DNA of 60,000 nucleotides from Cryptomeria japonica (Eukaryota > Streptophyta > Pinopsida > Cupressales > Cupressaceae): positions 523,822,137 through 523,882,136 of the forward strand of contig NC_081414.1 of the NCBI RefSeq assembly GCF_030272615.1. Direction: 5' to 3'. The translations under genes were made by a program, and so were the position numbers. This document shows, in pieces, positions 23,836 to 35,919 of this stretch. The number at the start of each line of letters is the position of its first letter. Position 1 is the first letter of the stretch. The notes under the pieces were generated by a model. That model made no database searches, was not told the origin of the DNA, and worked only from the letters and a program-made list of their open reading frames with translations.

Positions 23836-24894
23836 GTACTAAGTACCTCTCTATGGATGGTGTATTTGGATACAAGTATGATGAGACCATGCTTGTGTAT
23901 GATGAAACAAAGTCCAGATCTCTATTATAGGTCCAACATAATCTCTATTATTTGAGACACCATTTTATTAGCATATCCAATTAGGGTAATTAATGGGTTT
24001 AATTATGGATCATGTTGTCTATTTTCATGCACTATTGAACTTATTTGGATGTATTGTGATTATTTTAATTTTGAAGTTATAAATAAATTATGTTTGTACC
24101 TTAGAAAGGGTAACTCCAATTGATGCTTAAGCAGTTTATTGGAAAACTTATGGTGATTATTACCCTATGTTATGTAATGGAGTTATTTTTACACTAAGTA
24201 ATTAACTAGAAAAATGAATTTGTATTGTTGTACAAGTATGATACAATACAAGTATGATGAAACCATGCTTGTGCATGTTTACATGTTTGTGCATGCTATT
24301 GAGAACCAACCTTGTTGTTGAGGAACTCAATAAATGTGGTGTTAAGTAGAAGAATGGAAAACTCAAGAAGCTATGGTGACATATTGTGGCATTAGTAGGG
24401 ATTATCTCTATTGACCACACCTTTCAAAGATAGTATCCCCTAGTTCTCCTCATAGAATGGACCATTGGATGGCTCATAGTGGTATCCTATCCTAAATTTA
24501 TCTTGATGGCATTGTCGATAGTTGGTATGTGGTTCTTGGTACGGGTTTCCTCTTACCCTATTATCTTATTTATATCTTTGTTCCAACATGTGGAGATTGA
24601 TTTTTGTCATGCTATGATGATTTTCATGTTTGCATGTGTTTTGACATTATGCAAATAGATATGATGTCACACCATACTTATGTTTTGATATAGTGTAGGT
24701 GATGGTTACATGTTGTTGATGGTAGCGATTTGGGTTCAAAGACACAATTCCACACACACACAAATATTTGAAGATGCATTTTATATTATTCCTTCTTAGT
24801 GGCGATTAGTGTTGGAAGATTTACACACATGTAGAGAGGAACTCATGTTAGATACAATAGGTTGTGTTTGATAACATTTGAATGTGCCTCATGA

Positions 24895-25225
24895 TGTATA
24901 CATATAGCTTTGGTGTGTGACATGCATGCACATTTTTCCATAAGACACATTGCTATGTGGCATGTGCCCTATGCATGTCTTCTTTGTGAGGCACGTTGCT
25001 ATGTGCAATGTGGCCCTAAGTGTGTCTTCTCTATGAGGTGTATTGCCATGATATATTAGGATTTTTAGTGTGCAGACCACAAATGCATGCATGAGGGACT
25101 ATTATTATAGTCATGTTTTTTGGGCATGTAGCCTAGGCATGTCTTCTCCATTAGGTACATGGCCATGCCGTGTGGGAGTTTTTGTGTTCATGCCACAAAT
25201 GCACACATGAGGGACTATTATTGGA
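24895..25225 (+). repeat. Imperfect repeat of GCATGTCTTCT-type units
   Basis: Units with GCATGTCTTCTYYRTGAGG, CATTGCTATGTGG and ATGAGGGACTATTATT recur. The last phrase appears at about 25091 and 25207. Degenerate and non-coding. Confidence 0.65.
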
Positions 25226-26139
25226 GTCATGATGAATCTTCACTCTATTTAGCCACAATTTCTAGTTGTATAGTTATGTAATGTGCACTTTTAAGGATTG
25301 TGAAGTTTCCTTCAATTATTGATGATCTCTCATCTTTGTTGCATTGGCCAAAAATTTTATTTTATCTTGTTTGAATTAGTTTAATCACTATTGTGAGTTT
25401 TCTCTATTGTGTAGTTATTGTGGCTATGTTTTATTTTCTATTGGATTTGAACACATTTATTTGACTTATTATTGTTACTATTTTTTCTTTCTTTCAATAT
25501 TTATGATCTTTGGTAGTTTAGTGAAACTCTTGCTATTTTTAAATGTTGCCTTCTTTGTTGTGATGTGATTCCTCACAAAGATCGACATAGATAACCTTGG
25601 ATGAGTGTATATAAGGAATCAAACATTGGGAAAATTTGAGGATAGGGGTAAGTGTTTGTTGTATGGGTAGCTACGATCCACTTGTACATTCTTAGTGATT
25701 ATTGACAGCTATGTCTTGGAGCTGGCTAATCCCATTAAACAAACAAGGGGGAAGTCATACATAATCATATGGATCCTCCCTAATTGTGTGTGGATTCAAG
25801 ACGACCATCATTTCATATGGTTCTTGGTTACTTTGTGAGACCATGGCATCCTCTTAGACTAATATGTGAGCCTTGTATTGTTATCCCTGCAATGTGGATG
25901 AATAAGTGTATGTTTAAATAAATGCTTTGCTTAGAATACTCAAAAATGTCTCTCAGAAAGTATGCAAAAGGCAAACTTTTAGTAAGAATTTGCAGACACA
26001 ATGCTCAGAAATTCATACAATCAGCTACATTAAATACGTTCTCTATTAAGTTCAATGGTTTTGGTTCGATTTGCAATTTTGGTGAAGCTTTTGCACTAAA
26101 GTTTCCATAGCTTGATTTTTTTGCCTGTGAAGAAAGACC

Positions 26140-29100
26140 ATGTCAGATAATATCAGCGAAGAACAAAATAAGGAGGCAATTGCTAGATTATGGTCTAACT
26201 TGAAAAGAAAAGGTGATGGGAAATGTTATTGTCCCTGCAAAATTTGTAAGGGCTTAAAGACTAGAAGACTTCTAATCAAAACAACCAAGAAACATTGTAG
26301 GCAGCATGGTCACATTGAAGGGGGACATGATTATCATCCACTGGTAAGTTGTTCATTATATCATTTTAACAATTTATATATATAAGAAATCACTTGATAA
26401 TGAGATCATGATCATGGTTTATTTATGTATATCAATTTTATATAGGTGGAGCACCCTAGAGCACATGGTATGGATCAAAAAAACCCTAAGAATATGGTTT
26501 TGGAAGTGGAGGAACATGGAGGTGTGAATATCGAAGCTGAAGATAATGATCCCATGGAAGATGACGATCATGCACCAGAAAACACAATTGAAGATGATGG
26601 TACAAATACATTGATCCATGACACATTTAGTACTGGCACAACTGATCATGATGATCAGGATAACCTTGATGTTCATGATTTACCTCTTCTTGAGAAGGCA
26701 TATGAGCCCCTTTACAAAGGCTCCCAAACAACTCTTCTCTCTGTTGTATTGTTGTTGGTGAACTTGAAGGTTATGAATGGTTTATCCAACATAACAATCT
26801 CTCGTATGTTAAGGTGTGTCATACATGTCATTATAGTTAATAAATGGTGAATCATGTACCATTAATATTCTTTATATTAACACCTCAAACTTTTTTTTTT
26901 GCTATAGATTGATAGGTGAGTATTTCTTACCACCATCAAATATTCTACCTCACTCATACCGAGAATTATCTGCCATTATGAAAGATATTGGAATGGAGTA
27001 TCAAATAATAGATGCTTGTCCCAATGATCATATTATATATCATAAACAACATGAATTTGGAACAGAATGCCCTGAATGTCATATCAGTAGATATCGAACA
27101 GATCAAATAACAAAAAAGGTGCCTTGCAAGGTTCTTCATTATATTCCCATTATTCCACGTATGCAATGATTATTCAGGTGCACTAGCTTGGCACAATGTA
27201 TGGATTACCATGCATGCAATAGAAGTCGAGATGACATTCAAATGCCTATGGATGGTTCAGCATTTATGGACATAGAGGAAAAGTGGCCACACTTTAAAGA
27301 AGAACCTCGTAATCTCAAGCTTTCATTGGCAGCAAACAGTGTCAATCCATTTGGAGAGTTGAGATCTATTTACTCGGTGTGGCCTATTTTTGTTATCAAC
27401 AATAATATTCCTCCATGGATGTCAATAAAGAGGGAGCACATAATGTTGGAAATGATTGTTCCAGGTATTTTATCATTTAATAGTCATCTACATTTAATTA
27501 TAAATATTGCAGTAAAATGGTCATAATAATTATGTAATGTTTTTGTTCATTCCACTAGGCAAGTACCAAGTTAAAGATATGAATGTATATATTGAGCCTC
27601 TTATCGACGAGTTACTGGAGTTATGGAATGGTGTGACCATGTATGACATCTCTAGACTAATAGGACAAAGACAATTTCAATTCCATGCAATGCTTGTATG
27701 GACAATACATGATGCCCCAGGGCTAACACATTTTTGTGGTACGTTATAGTGTTCAAGTTGCGCATGATAATTATAACTATAAAAATTAACAGATTTAATA
27801 GAATTATACATTATCTTGTAGGTCTTCAAACAAAGGGAAAATTTGCATGTCCAGTTTGTGGTCCAAAGATGAAATCCTGTCATTCAAAAAGTTTAGGAAA
27901 GCAGGTGTTTGATGACTATAGGCACTTCCTTCACAAAAATCATAAGTATCGGAATACTGAAAAACATCTTTTCAATGGGAAAGAAGAGACTACATCAAAG
28001 CCACGAAGAATGAATCCTCATTTATGGAAGTTGGAATATAATAGAAATAATCATCAAGGTAATGTCATTCCATCTAATGGTTTATGTTTGGAATTTGAAT
28101 TTTTCTATCATGTTTTGTTTACTGATGATGTAATTGATGATACTGAAGGTCGTCAAGGCATGGATGGCCACCTTCCAAAGGGACTAAAAAGTTATCCCAG
28201 ATAATTCAGTAGGTTGCCTTACTACGAGCAGCTACAAATTGTGCATTTGTTTGATATAATGCATATTGGAAAGAATATAACAGAGATATTATGGAAAATA
28301 TTGGATGGAAGGCGTGACAAAGAAAAAATTGTCAAAATTTGTAGTGACATTGTGGAATCCAATCATGCAATGAAAAATGTCATTCAATCAAATAGAAATG
28401 GAGATCAGATTAATATAAGTGGCCTTCCTTGGTTATTAACAGAGCAGCAAAGCAATTCTATAAAAGAAGTCATACGAAAAATTTGATTTCCCATAGGATT
28501 TGCTACGAACATAAACAATCTCATATCAAAGAAGAGTGAATTTGGGCTAGGGATGAAAACACATGATTGGCATACCTTCATTAAGGTAATTTGCGTTCTT
28601 GTGTATTTACTATATATTTGTATACTGTGCATGTACTTTTCATTGTATTATGTTAGAAAACAATGAAAAGATCATTTTATAATTGTTGCAGTACGTTCTA
28701 CCTCTATCTCTCCGAGACCACTTCGACAATAATATCAAGCAAGTCATATATGATCTTGGAAAATACATGAGGTAAGTAGTGATGTTTGTTCAATTTGTTG
28801 TCTAGATATTATATTTGCCATTTGTTTTACTTGTTATGCAATATATTTGTATATTATTTTGTAAAGTCTCGTTTATATATTTTTGCATCTTCAATGTCTT
28901 TAATTAGGTGGTTGTCATCTAAAGAAATCCACAAGGAAGATATAAAATATTAGAAGATAAAAATCCCTCATCTAATATGTGAAATGCAAAAGTGTCTACC
29001 TTCAACTTTTTTCAATGCACAAGAACACTACCTCATACACCAAGTTGAGGAGATCGAATTGTGTGGACCTGTACACACTAGGTCAATGTGGATGGTTGAG

Positions 29101-30395
29101 AGGCACTTGAAATTTTTGAAGGCTTTGGTTCGACAAAGAGCACATCCTAAGGGTTCTATGGTGGAGGGATATATGGTATACCAAACTATGGTGTACATTA
29201 CTAAATATCTTCCTAAGTTTGCAGCAAAAATCCACATAGATCGCATTTGGGATCCCAACCCCATTAATAAATTCAAAGGGGAGCACTTGATGGGGAAAGG
29301 TAGATTGAAGAAAGTGAGAGGTAATTATAAGATGTTATTGTAGTAAATTAATTCTTCATCTTCTAAATAAATCAATTGTAAGTGGTCTATTAATTATTTG
29401 TACAGTTGGTCAGGAGTGGGATGCGCTACATTTGTATATTGCAAACAATCTTGATTGGATGACGATGTGGATTGAATGATGTCAACATTCTGGTTGCACA
29501 TTAACATGGGATGGTGTCACTTCATTGGTTAAAGAAGCTCATTGTAATGGAGATTCCAATGTTACACAAAGGGAAATTGATTTAGCATATGGTTTAAGAG
29601 ATCAACAGTTACGTATAATTTTATTAATCACCCGTATGTTTATCAACTCATGATGCAATAATTTTAATATGTTAGACATATTGCAAGTCAAACACCACAA
29701 GGCTATGTGTTGCAATGGTCATAAATTTCGCATCAAACAGTTGCATGACACGAAGAAAACTTGTGATTCTAGGATAACTGCAGTCTTTGAGGTGACCAAT
29801 ATTTCATCTAGAAACGACATACTTCCTCAAGTGTCTCAAAATTGATACTATGGCATTTTGGATGATATACTTGAGTGTGACTTTAATTCCTTCAAATTAG
29901 TTATGTTCGTCATCAAATGGTATTGGCTACGACTGAATATAAATGATCCTGATAGAATTGTTATCGAACATGATAATGGATTTACAATGGTTAATACAAG
30001 GTCATTTAAACGAGTTGGGGATGAGCCCTATGTTCTTCCAAGTCAATGTGAGCAGGTATTTTACTCGGAGGTTCCACATAAACCGGGTTGGTCATTTGTT
30101 GTTAGACATGATCCAAGAGGAAGGCCGATAATGTATAATGTGATTGAAGAAGAAGATATCGAAGAAGTAGAAGATGATATAGATGATCACGATCGACAGT
30201 TACTCAATGATGTTCCTAACATAAATGTACATGAAGAAGAAGTTGATGATGATGATGGTGCTGCTGCTAATGATGATGGTGATGGTGTCGGTGATGGTGA
30301 TGATGATGACAATGACGAACACAATGATGATGACGACAATGATGACGACGACGACGACGACGATGACGACAACGACGACGAGGATGATGATGATG

Positions 30396-30488
<93 letters not shown>

Positions 30489-30526
30489 GTCATGATGATG
30501 AGCTGGATGAAGAAGAAGATCAATGA
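26140..30526 (+). CDS. CACTA transposase (TNP2/TnpD type), intron-containing
   Basis: Catalytic transposase expected to cut the transposon ends in the nucleus. Exon 1 (26140-26342) is a transposase-associated domain with CYCPCKICKG and HCRQHGHIEGGHDYHP, followed by a GTAAGT donor. Exon 2 (26446-26812) is acidic. From 26907 the TNP2 core reads IIDACPNDHIIYHK, CPECHISRYR, VLHYIPIIPRMQ, NPFGELRSIYSVWP, PPWMSIKREHIMLEMIVPG, HAMLVWTIHDAPG and KGKFACPVCG. LPYYEQLQIVHLFDIMHIGK follows (28215), then a DUF4218-like part (28970-29340; IHQVEEIELCGPVHTR) and a DUF4216-like part (29830-30110; YGILDDILECDFN, FTMVNTRSFKR). The C-terminus is a long Asp run. A TGA after PRMQ replaces a likely CGA, and other stops at 28201, 28484 and 28953 suggest inactivity, unless some mark introns. 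Confidence 0.88.
30310..30488 (+). repeat. GAT/GAC microsatellite coding a poly-aspartate tail
   Basis: Runs of GAC and GAT, pure GAT from about 30398, in the frame of the transposase. They encode more than fifty Asp residues near the C-terminus. The mixed GAC/GAT start suggests an older acidic tail later extended by GAT slippage. Confidence 0.92.
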
Positions 30527-31295
30527 CATGAATGAAATGTATGAGATGCGATTATTATATTATCTATTTAATATTGATATCTTGATAGAAATTGATTTGA
30601 CTTATATGATTACATAAATAATTCATATGCTTTGAATTCTAATGCCATTACTTAATTAATTCATGGTGCACCTCTAGCTATGTGATAGATGGTGATTTAA
30701 AATACATATGTGATGGATTACATGCTTATGATGATACATGTGACATTTTTTGAACTTTGTGTTTATTTATGGAATGTGGACTACTTATTAGCTATGTGAT
30801 GGATGGTGATTTATGATACGTATGTGATGGATTACATGTTTATGATGATATATATGTGATTCTTATGATGCTCAATTACATATATGATGATACATATGTG
30901 ATGCTTATGATTCTTATGATGCTTATGATACTGTAGTATTTATTGTTTATCAAATTACAAATGTAATGCTTATGATGCTCAATTGTTGGTGCAGGAACCT
31001 GAACCCCTTTGATGAGGATCCTGCACAGTCTCATGGATCGATAGGTATAAGTCAATACACCTTATAGAAATAATATATTTTTAAAAAATTACAAGAAAAA
31101 CAAACTTCCTTAGTTTTTCAAACATCAACATTAGTAGCAAATCTAATATAGTTATCAACACTTGAGGCCCCAGTTGGACTTACTCAAATTTTAATCTCAA
31201 CATCAACTTTATGGCCGACTTCTTCATCAATATTACCCTCATTTGCAAAATATCTCTCTCATTACCAACTAACTTTCTCATTTGATGGTGCACAG
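30527..31295 (+). other. Spacer between transposase gene and SET segment
   Basis: Contains a ~70-bp unit (TAGCTATGTGAT...GATTACATG) repeated near 30675 and 30788, and TATGATGCT words. A possible short exon lies at about 30995-31045 (NLNPFDEDPAQSHGS before GTATAAG). No complete gene. Confidence 0.5.
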
Positions 31296-32036
31296 GTATC
31301 ACCAAATAGGTATTTGTCAGATGTGTCTTCCTCGAGTGAGGGAAATGTAGGAATAGAAGAGGAAAGTGAGACATGTAGTAGATCTCAAATAGTGAGATCA
31401 ACTAGAGGTCAAAAGATTAAAAAGAAATTCAATAAACACATGGAATTTTTTCTTTCTCAAGGGGGGTCATGTTCTTATGATGATGAGACCAAAGGCGACA
31501 TTGAGGTGCCCTTGAGGTACAAGCATCTACTGAAACAATGTGTACCCGAGGAAATTCCTCCAATAAACACTGATTTTTGTGTTAATGAGAGGATATATCA
31601 CATAGCACCTTCATCATTACATGGTTTGGGCCTATTTTCCATGGACAATATAAAGGTCTGTTACAACAAAGTTGCTGAATTGATGGAGTTTGTTGGACCT
31701 TGTTACAATTATAATGATTGGATGCAGATTGTTCGATATAAAAAAAGTATGCGTAGGTATGCACTATCAGCCAATTATATACAACAAAAAGATAATGATC
31801 AAAGTAAATGAGTGGTTGTATACATTGATGGAAGGCCAAAAGCAACAGGGAATATTGTAGGTTTTATAAATAGTACACGACTTGGGTCAACTAATAAGCA
31901 ACCCAATTGCATATTTCAGGCACGTGAGGGAAATTGTGTGTTTATATGTGCAATAAAATCAATAAGTGCAGGGGAAGAGCTGCTAATTGATTACAATTTG
32001 AATCATATAGATACAAAAAAAGTTACTATCATGGGG
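31296..32036 (+). CDS. SET-domain (protein lysine methyltransferase-like) segment within the CACTA element
   Basis: Opens after a CACAG acceptor and runs to a GGGGTGG donor. An acidic Ser-rich start (about 30 residues) and a basic stretch (RSTRGQKIKKKFNKH) precede the domain. SET features: LHGLGLFSMDNI (the G-x-G-x-F opening), a variable insert, VVYIDGRPKATGNIVGFIN, then PNCIF, then AIKSISAGEELLIDYN. The last carries the conserved tyrosine region. The usual RFINHSCxPN motif is altered to GFIN...PNC, so activity is doubtful. One TGA (31809-31811) interrupts the frame before VVYIDG; CGA is the likely ancestor. Both ends lie at phase 0, so it may be an exon of the downstream TnpA-like gene. SET proteins methylate lysines, often on histones. 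A role in the transposon is inference. Confidence 0.75.
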
Positions 32037-32171
32037 GTGGTACGTACTATATATATACCATTTAAGCCAACTTCCAATTAATGAATCCAATAAACCATTG
32101 TATTATTAGGTTTTTTTGCTAAGTCTATTGGTTTCATTCGCTAACATTTTTATATTTTTTCTTTGTCACAG

Positions 32172-35008
32172 GGCCACATGGATCCACCACATAGCACAAA
32201 TAGGGGTGTAGGTCCCGACACTTCTATGGAGCAGGTAAACCTCATTGTAATTGTACAAATTATATAGAATCAAACTGTTACATTATGATCTTTTCTTGAG
32301 TGTTTTGAAGTATTTTTGATAGTGTTAATTATATTCTTGTCACAGACGAATGTTCGGGATAAGGGAAAGGAACCTGCAGTACCTCAGCACCTCCATAGGG
32401 ATGTGGGGCACTTGACAGTGTTATGCGCTAATGACATCACACTTAACGCAAACCCTATGCAATTTGTACAAAAGAATATTAGAAAAATTAGGCAAGAGAT
32501 TCTTGATTTGGCAACCATAAGTCCTCGGACTGATGAGATAACAAAGAGGGTGCAACTATTGTTGACGACAATGGAAAACTTGCAAGTAAGCAGTAATGAA
32601 AGCTTTAATCATAACAAAAGTTCAATAATGGTTTATATTTTTATCTCTTTTATGTCATTAACTAAAATATGTATGTGTTGTTTTTACATAAATTTATAGG
32701 GCCTAATCATCCTGGTGGCGATGATCAGGGTATTGTGAGTAGTTCAGGTGATGACCATGTTCTATTTATTAAAACCACTCCTTTAGACTTGTGAACTTGC
32801 TTTTTTAATGTTTTACATATTTAATGTATTACTCTTCAGGTGCTAACATGGGTCTGAGGTCGAGCCCAACTGTATTGCCGACTACAATGTTGGCAACACG
32901 TAGCATGCAGACATCATCTGTTGCACCGGCTCGTGTTGACCTGCCCACTGGTGGTAGATCCCTCTTTTTCTCTCTCTTTCATTATGTGTTTATTACCCTT
33001 GAAGTGTTCTTTCTTGGAGGCATTTCATAGTGGATTCATTTATTGTGGCTGGAGATGCACATGAGGATGTGCCAGAGGCGAGTACTGCTGATAACATACC
33101 ATCATTTCCTGGATCTTCCCGTATTGCTAGTACGGGAATGTTACAGGCCACATTGGTGGTGAGCGATGAATAATTGATTCCCTTGAAGATACAGAAGGTT
33201 CCAGGTACTTTAAAAATATTATTATATATAGTCTAATTGTAATTTACTTACTGATCACTCATTTTGGACTAATGATCCCATGTTTTTTTTTGTAGGAAAT
33301 GATATTTTTTATAAAAATCTTAATGACATTTCATTGCAGATATTTGGGCCCACCATACGTAAAAGGTGGAACATCATACGTGAACTAACCCTTATCCACT
33401 ATTTTTCTTTCATATCATTGCTAGAATAGTTTTCCTTTTATCCATTTCTTGAACTATATCAAAGGTAGCTTCAGTTTCTTTCTAAATCTAATAGGTTTGT
33501 TTTTGCTTTAAAGGTGGAATGACCAAGAAAAAAAGTTAAAAGATGAACTCACAAACCGTATGGTAGGGTTGTTTGGAAATGACACATTCAACAAGACTAA
33601 GCTCCTGGAAAAAGTTGGCACATATCTGAAGTATGTGAGGGACCAATATAGGACACATTTAGAGAAGAACATAAAGTATGAGCGTCCCCCCATGATTCCA
33701 GAGGGAGTGGAAGGACCTGATTTTGGATGCAAAGGAGAGAATTGAAAGGAAAAAAGGAAATACACCACCAGACGCCAGAAGAAGGTATGTGATACTATTA
33801 AGAATGTGAATATGTACTAATTATTCATTATATTTATATAATCTAACATATTTCAAACTTTTCATAGATTGAGTGACACGTCAAAGGAAACCAAGGCAAG
33901 ACAAGAAAGCATGGGCAACACAAACTCGGCTCTGGTGGTTATATGAAACTTGCCACACGAATTGTAAGAATTAGTAAATTAAGTATCACATCAAAATATT
34001 TATAAATTGTAAACAATTTTTTTTTTATCAAACAATACAAGCAAAATTCACAATACCAAGCAAAAATGCAGGGCTCTGAATTCAATAGAGCGCCCACAGA
34101 AGATGACAAGAGAATTGGCTACCAGCAAGGCTATATAGCTGTGGCTGAACGGCTATGAGAATTGAGTGGGCAAACACGAGATTCTGATGCATCTGTCACA
34201 ACAGTAATTAAGCTAAATGAAATTTATTTCAAATTGAATACTTAACCAATAATCTATTTGATGTTAAGTTTCAACATAAAGTGACTATATTTTTTTTAAA
34301 TAAGCAAGCAATGATAACACTATGCGTGACATTGCAATACAGCATGATAATCATGGAACAGAACCTGTACATGAAGGTCCGGATGTACATCCTAGTAGTG
34401 GAGGTATTCATTTGCTATTCCAATTTTTTTATGTAATTATTAATACAATTAAACATCTTAAATTGAAAATTAGTGTAGTAATTAATGTAACCTTTACTGC
34501 TAATATTTTAGAGCATGTAGTCGGTGGTGACCAAGTGGAGCATGATATAGGTAGACAACATCAGGAATGTGATGTTCCCCAATCAGGTAAAGAGGACCAC
34601 TATTATTCCTTTAAATAAATTTAATTGCAATTGGTGTATTGATTAATGTAACGTTTCGTATTTCAACTCCAGAGGATCTAGAGGGTGCTCAGCATGTCGA
34701 GGTTGAGGCTAGACAAAATGATGTGGAAGATGATGTGGCCCCATCAGGTAAAGAGTGTTATGGTTGTGGTCTTTAAATTAATGAAATACTTGTAACAATA
34801 ATAAAAAAATGTTTTGAATTTAACCCAATTCTTTGTTATTGCAGAGGACCCCCCTTTGGTTCAGCATCCTCGTCCTTTGTATAGGACTAGGCATACATCA
34901 AGAGCACGAGAAGAGGGCATAACATCTACAGATGGGGGAAATGATGAAGAAACCAATGTTCCACTTAGTCTTTTCATAGCTTCAAAAAAAAAACAAAGAA
35001 AGAAATGA
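32172..35008 (+). CDS. TnpA-like second gene of the CACTA element, many small exons
   Basis: Exons inferred from splice words: 32172-32234 (GHMDPPHSTNRGVGPD), 32346-32585 (LCANDITLNANPMQFVQKNI; 80 codons), about 32838-32955, a block near 33050-33170, 33340-33360, 33514-33745 (KLKDELTNRMVGLFGND, KVGTYLKYVRDQYRTHLEKN), 33866-33945, 34045-34200 (APTEDDKRIGYQQGYIAVAE), 34316-34405, 34512-34586, 34673-34747 and 34845-35008, ending KKKQRKK with TGA. The middle resembles the DNA-binding/transposase_24-like ORF that accompanies TNP2 in plant CACTA elements. TnpA binds the subterminal motifs. Three short exons near the end share the E(D)...H...SG layout. Some exons carry stops. Exon limits are approximate. 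Confidence 0.6.
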
Positions 35009-35664
35009 TTGTAATCTACCTTATTTGATAATGACTGATTTTTATGTGTAATGAATGAAATTATGTGCTAATGAATGTTCATGAATGATATGTGTTGATG
35101 ATTATTGATGAGTGTTGCGTTTTAATGAAAGTTAATGAATTTTATGTGTTAATGAACGTTATGTGATAATGAATGAATGTTATATTTTAATAATGGATGA
35201 AAGAATGAATGAAAGAATGAATGAATGTTAGATGTTAACGGAGAATTTAGAGTAATGTTAGGGGAGGGGGGGGGGGGGGAGGGGCCAAATGAGCTGCCAC
35301 CTTCACGTGGTTGGCCCTGTTAAGTAGAGAATATTAAACTATTCTCGAAACAAAGAAAATCTCAATTATAAGATGTGAAATGTTTGAAAGGTGAGAGTCC
35401 ACAAATAGATGTGAAATGTTTAAGTAGGCCTCCCAATGAAGTGGATCTCATAGACATGAAGAATCCTATATAGAGAATCATTGAGAGCCCTTGAAGAAGA
35501 AAATTTGAACTTCGATGAAGCAATACATGATGGAGGAATATCTTGCAAGAGGAAATCAAAGTCATTATGGTGTCATCTAGATCCGAAATGTGATCTACTT
35601 TTCAAAAAAGTAAAGATGCTTGATATGAATGTGTCATTGATTTGACAATTTCTAATGTCTGGTA
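35009..35664 (+). other. 3' flank of TnpA-like gene with simple repeats
   Basis: 35040-35230 is built from AATGAATGTTATGTG-like words. A run of 14 G lies at 35266-35279 within a G-rich tract. No gene. The rest is unremarkable. Confidence 0.6.
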
Positions 35665-35919
35665 GATGACTTTGATGCTCTCAAATTGTTCTTGAAGCTT
35701 ATATGGCTTGGTTCTGATCCTTATAAGCTTTTAGACTGATTTAGGCACTATGATCTCACTGCAAATTTATCATTTATTGGTTGTTCTTTTGTTGATAGTG
35801 ACATTTATCACTACTTTCATCTGAGGCAATCACTTCTTGACAGTCAAAAGGTTGCCCGAGGTCAAGTTATATCATGGAAAAATGAACACAAAGAAGAACT
35901 TTTGTTTTTAAGTAACAAG
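35665..35919 (+). pseudogene. Possible captured exon of unknown origin
   Basis: Eighty-five codons with one TGA, beginning DDFDALKLFLKLIWLGSDP and continuing NLSFIGCSFVDSDIYHYFH, LLDSQKVARGQVISWKNE and EELLFLSNK. It is preceded by GGTAG and followed by GTATAG, plausible acceptor and donor words. The composition is more protein-like than the surroundings. I cannot name a family. A fragment of a host gene picked up by the CACTA element is possible. Confidence 0.35.

Larger units (their letters stand above)
21601..26139 (+). other. Left flank of the transposase gene, no gene recognised
   Basis: AT-rich sequence with two degenerate repeat fields (about 23235-23835 and 24895-25225) and short open frames that show no family words. 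It should include the promoter and leader of the TNP2 gene. A duplicated phrase near 23875 and 24250 (CAAGTATGATG then ACCATGCTTGTG) suggests local rearrangement. Confidence 0.5.

Noticed and set aside
30187-30617. Poly-Ser, poly-Ile and poly-Met frames over the GAT repeat
   Set aside because: Shadows of the acidic tail of the transposase in other frames.
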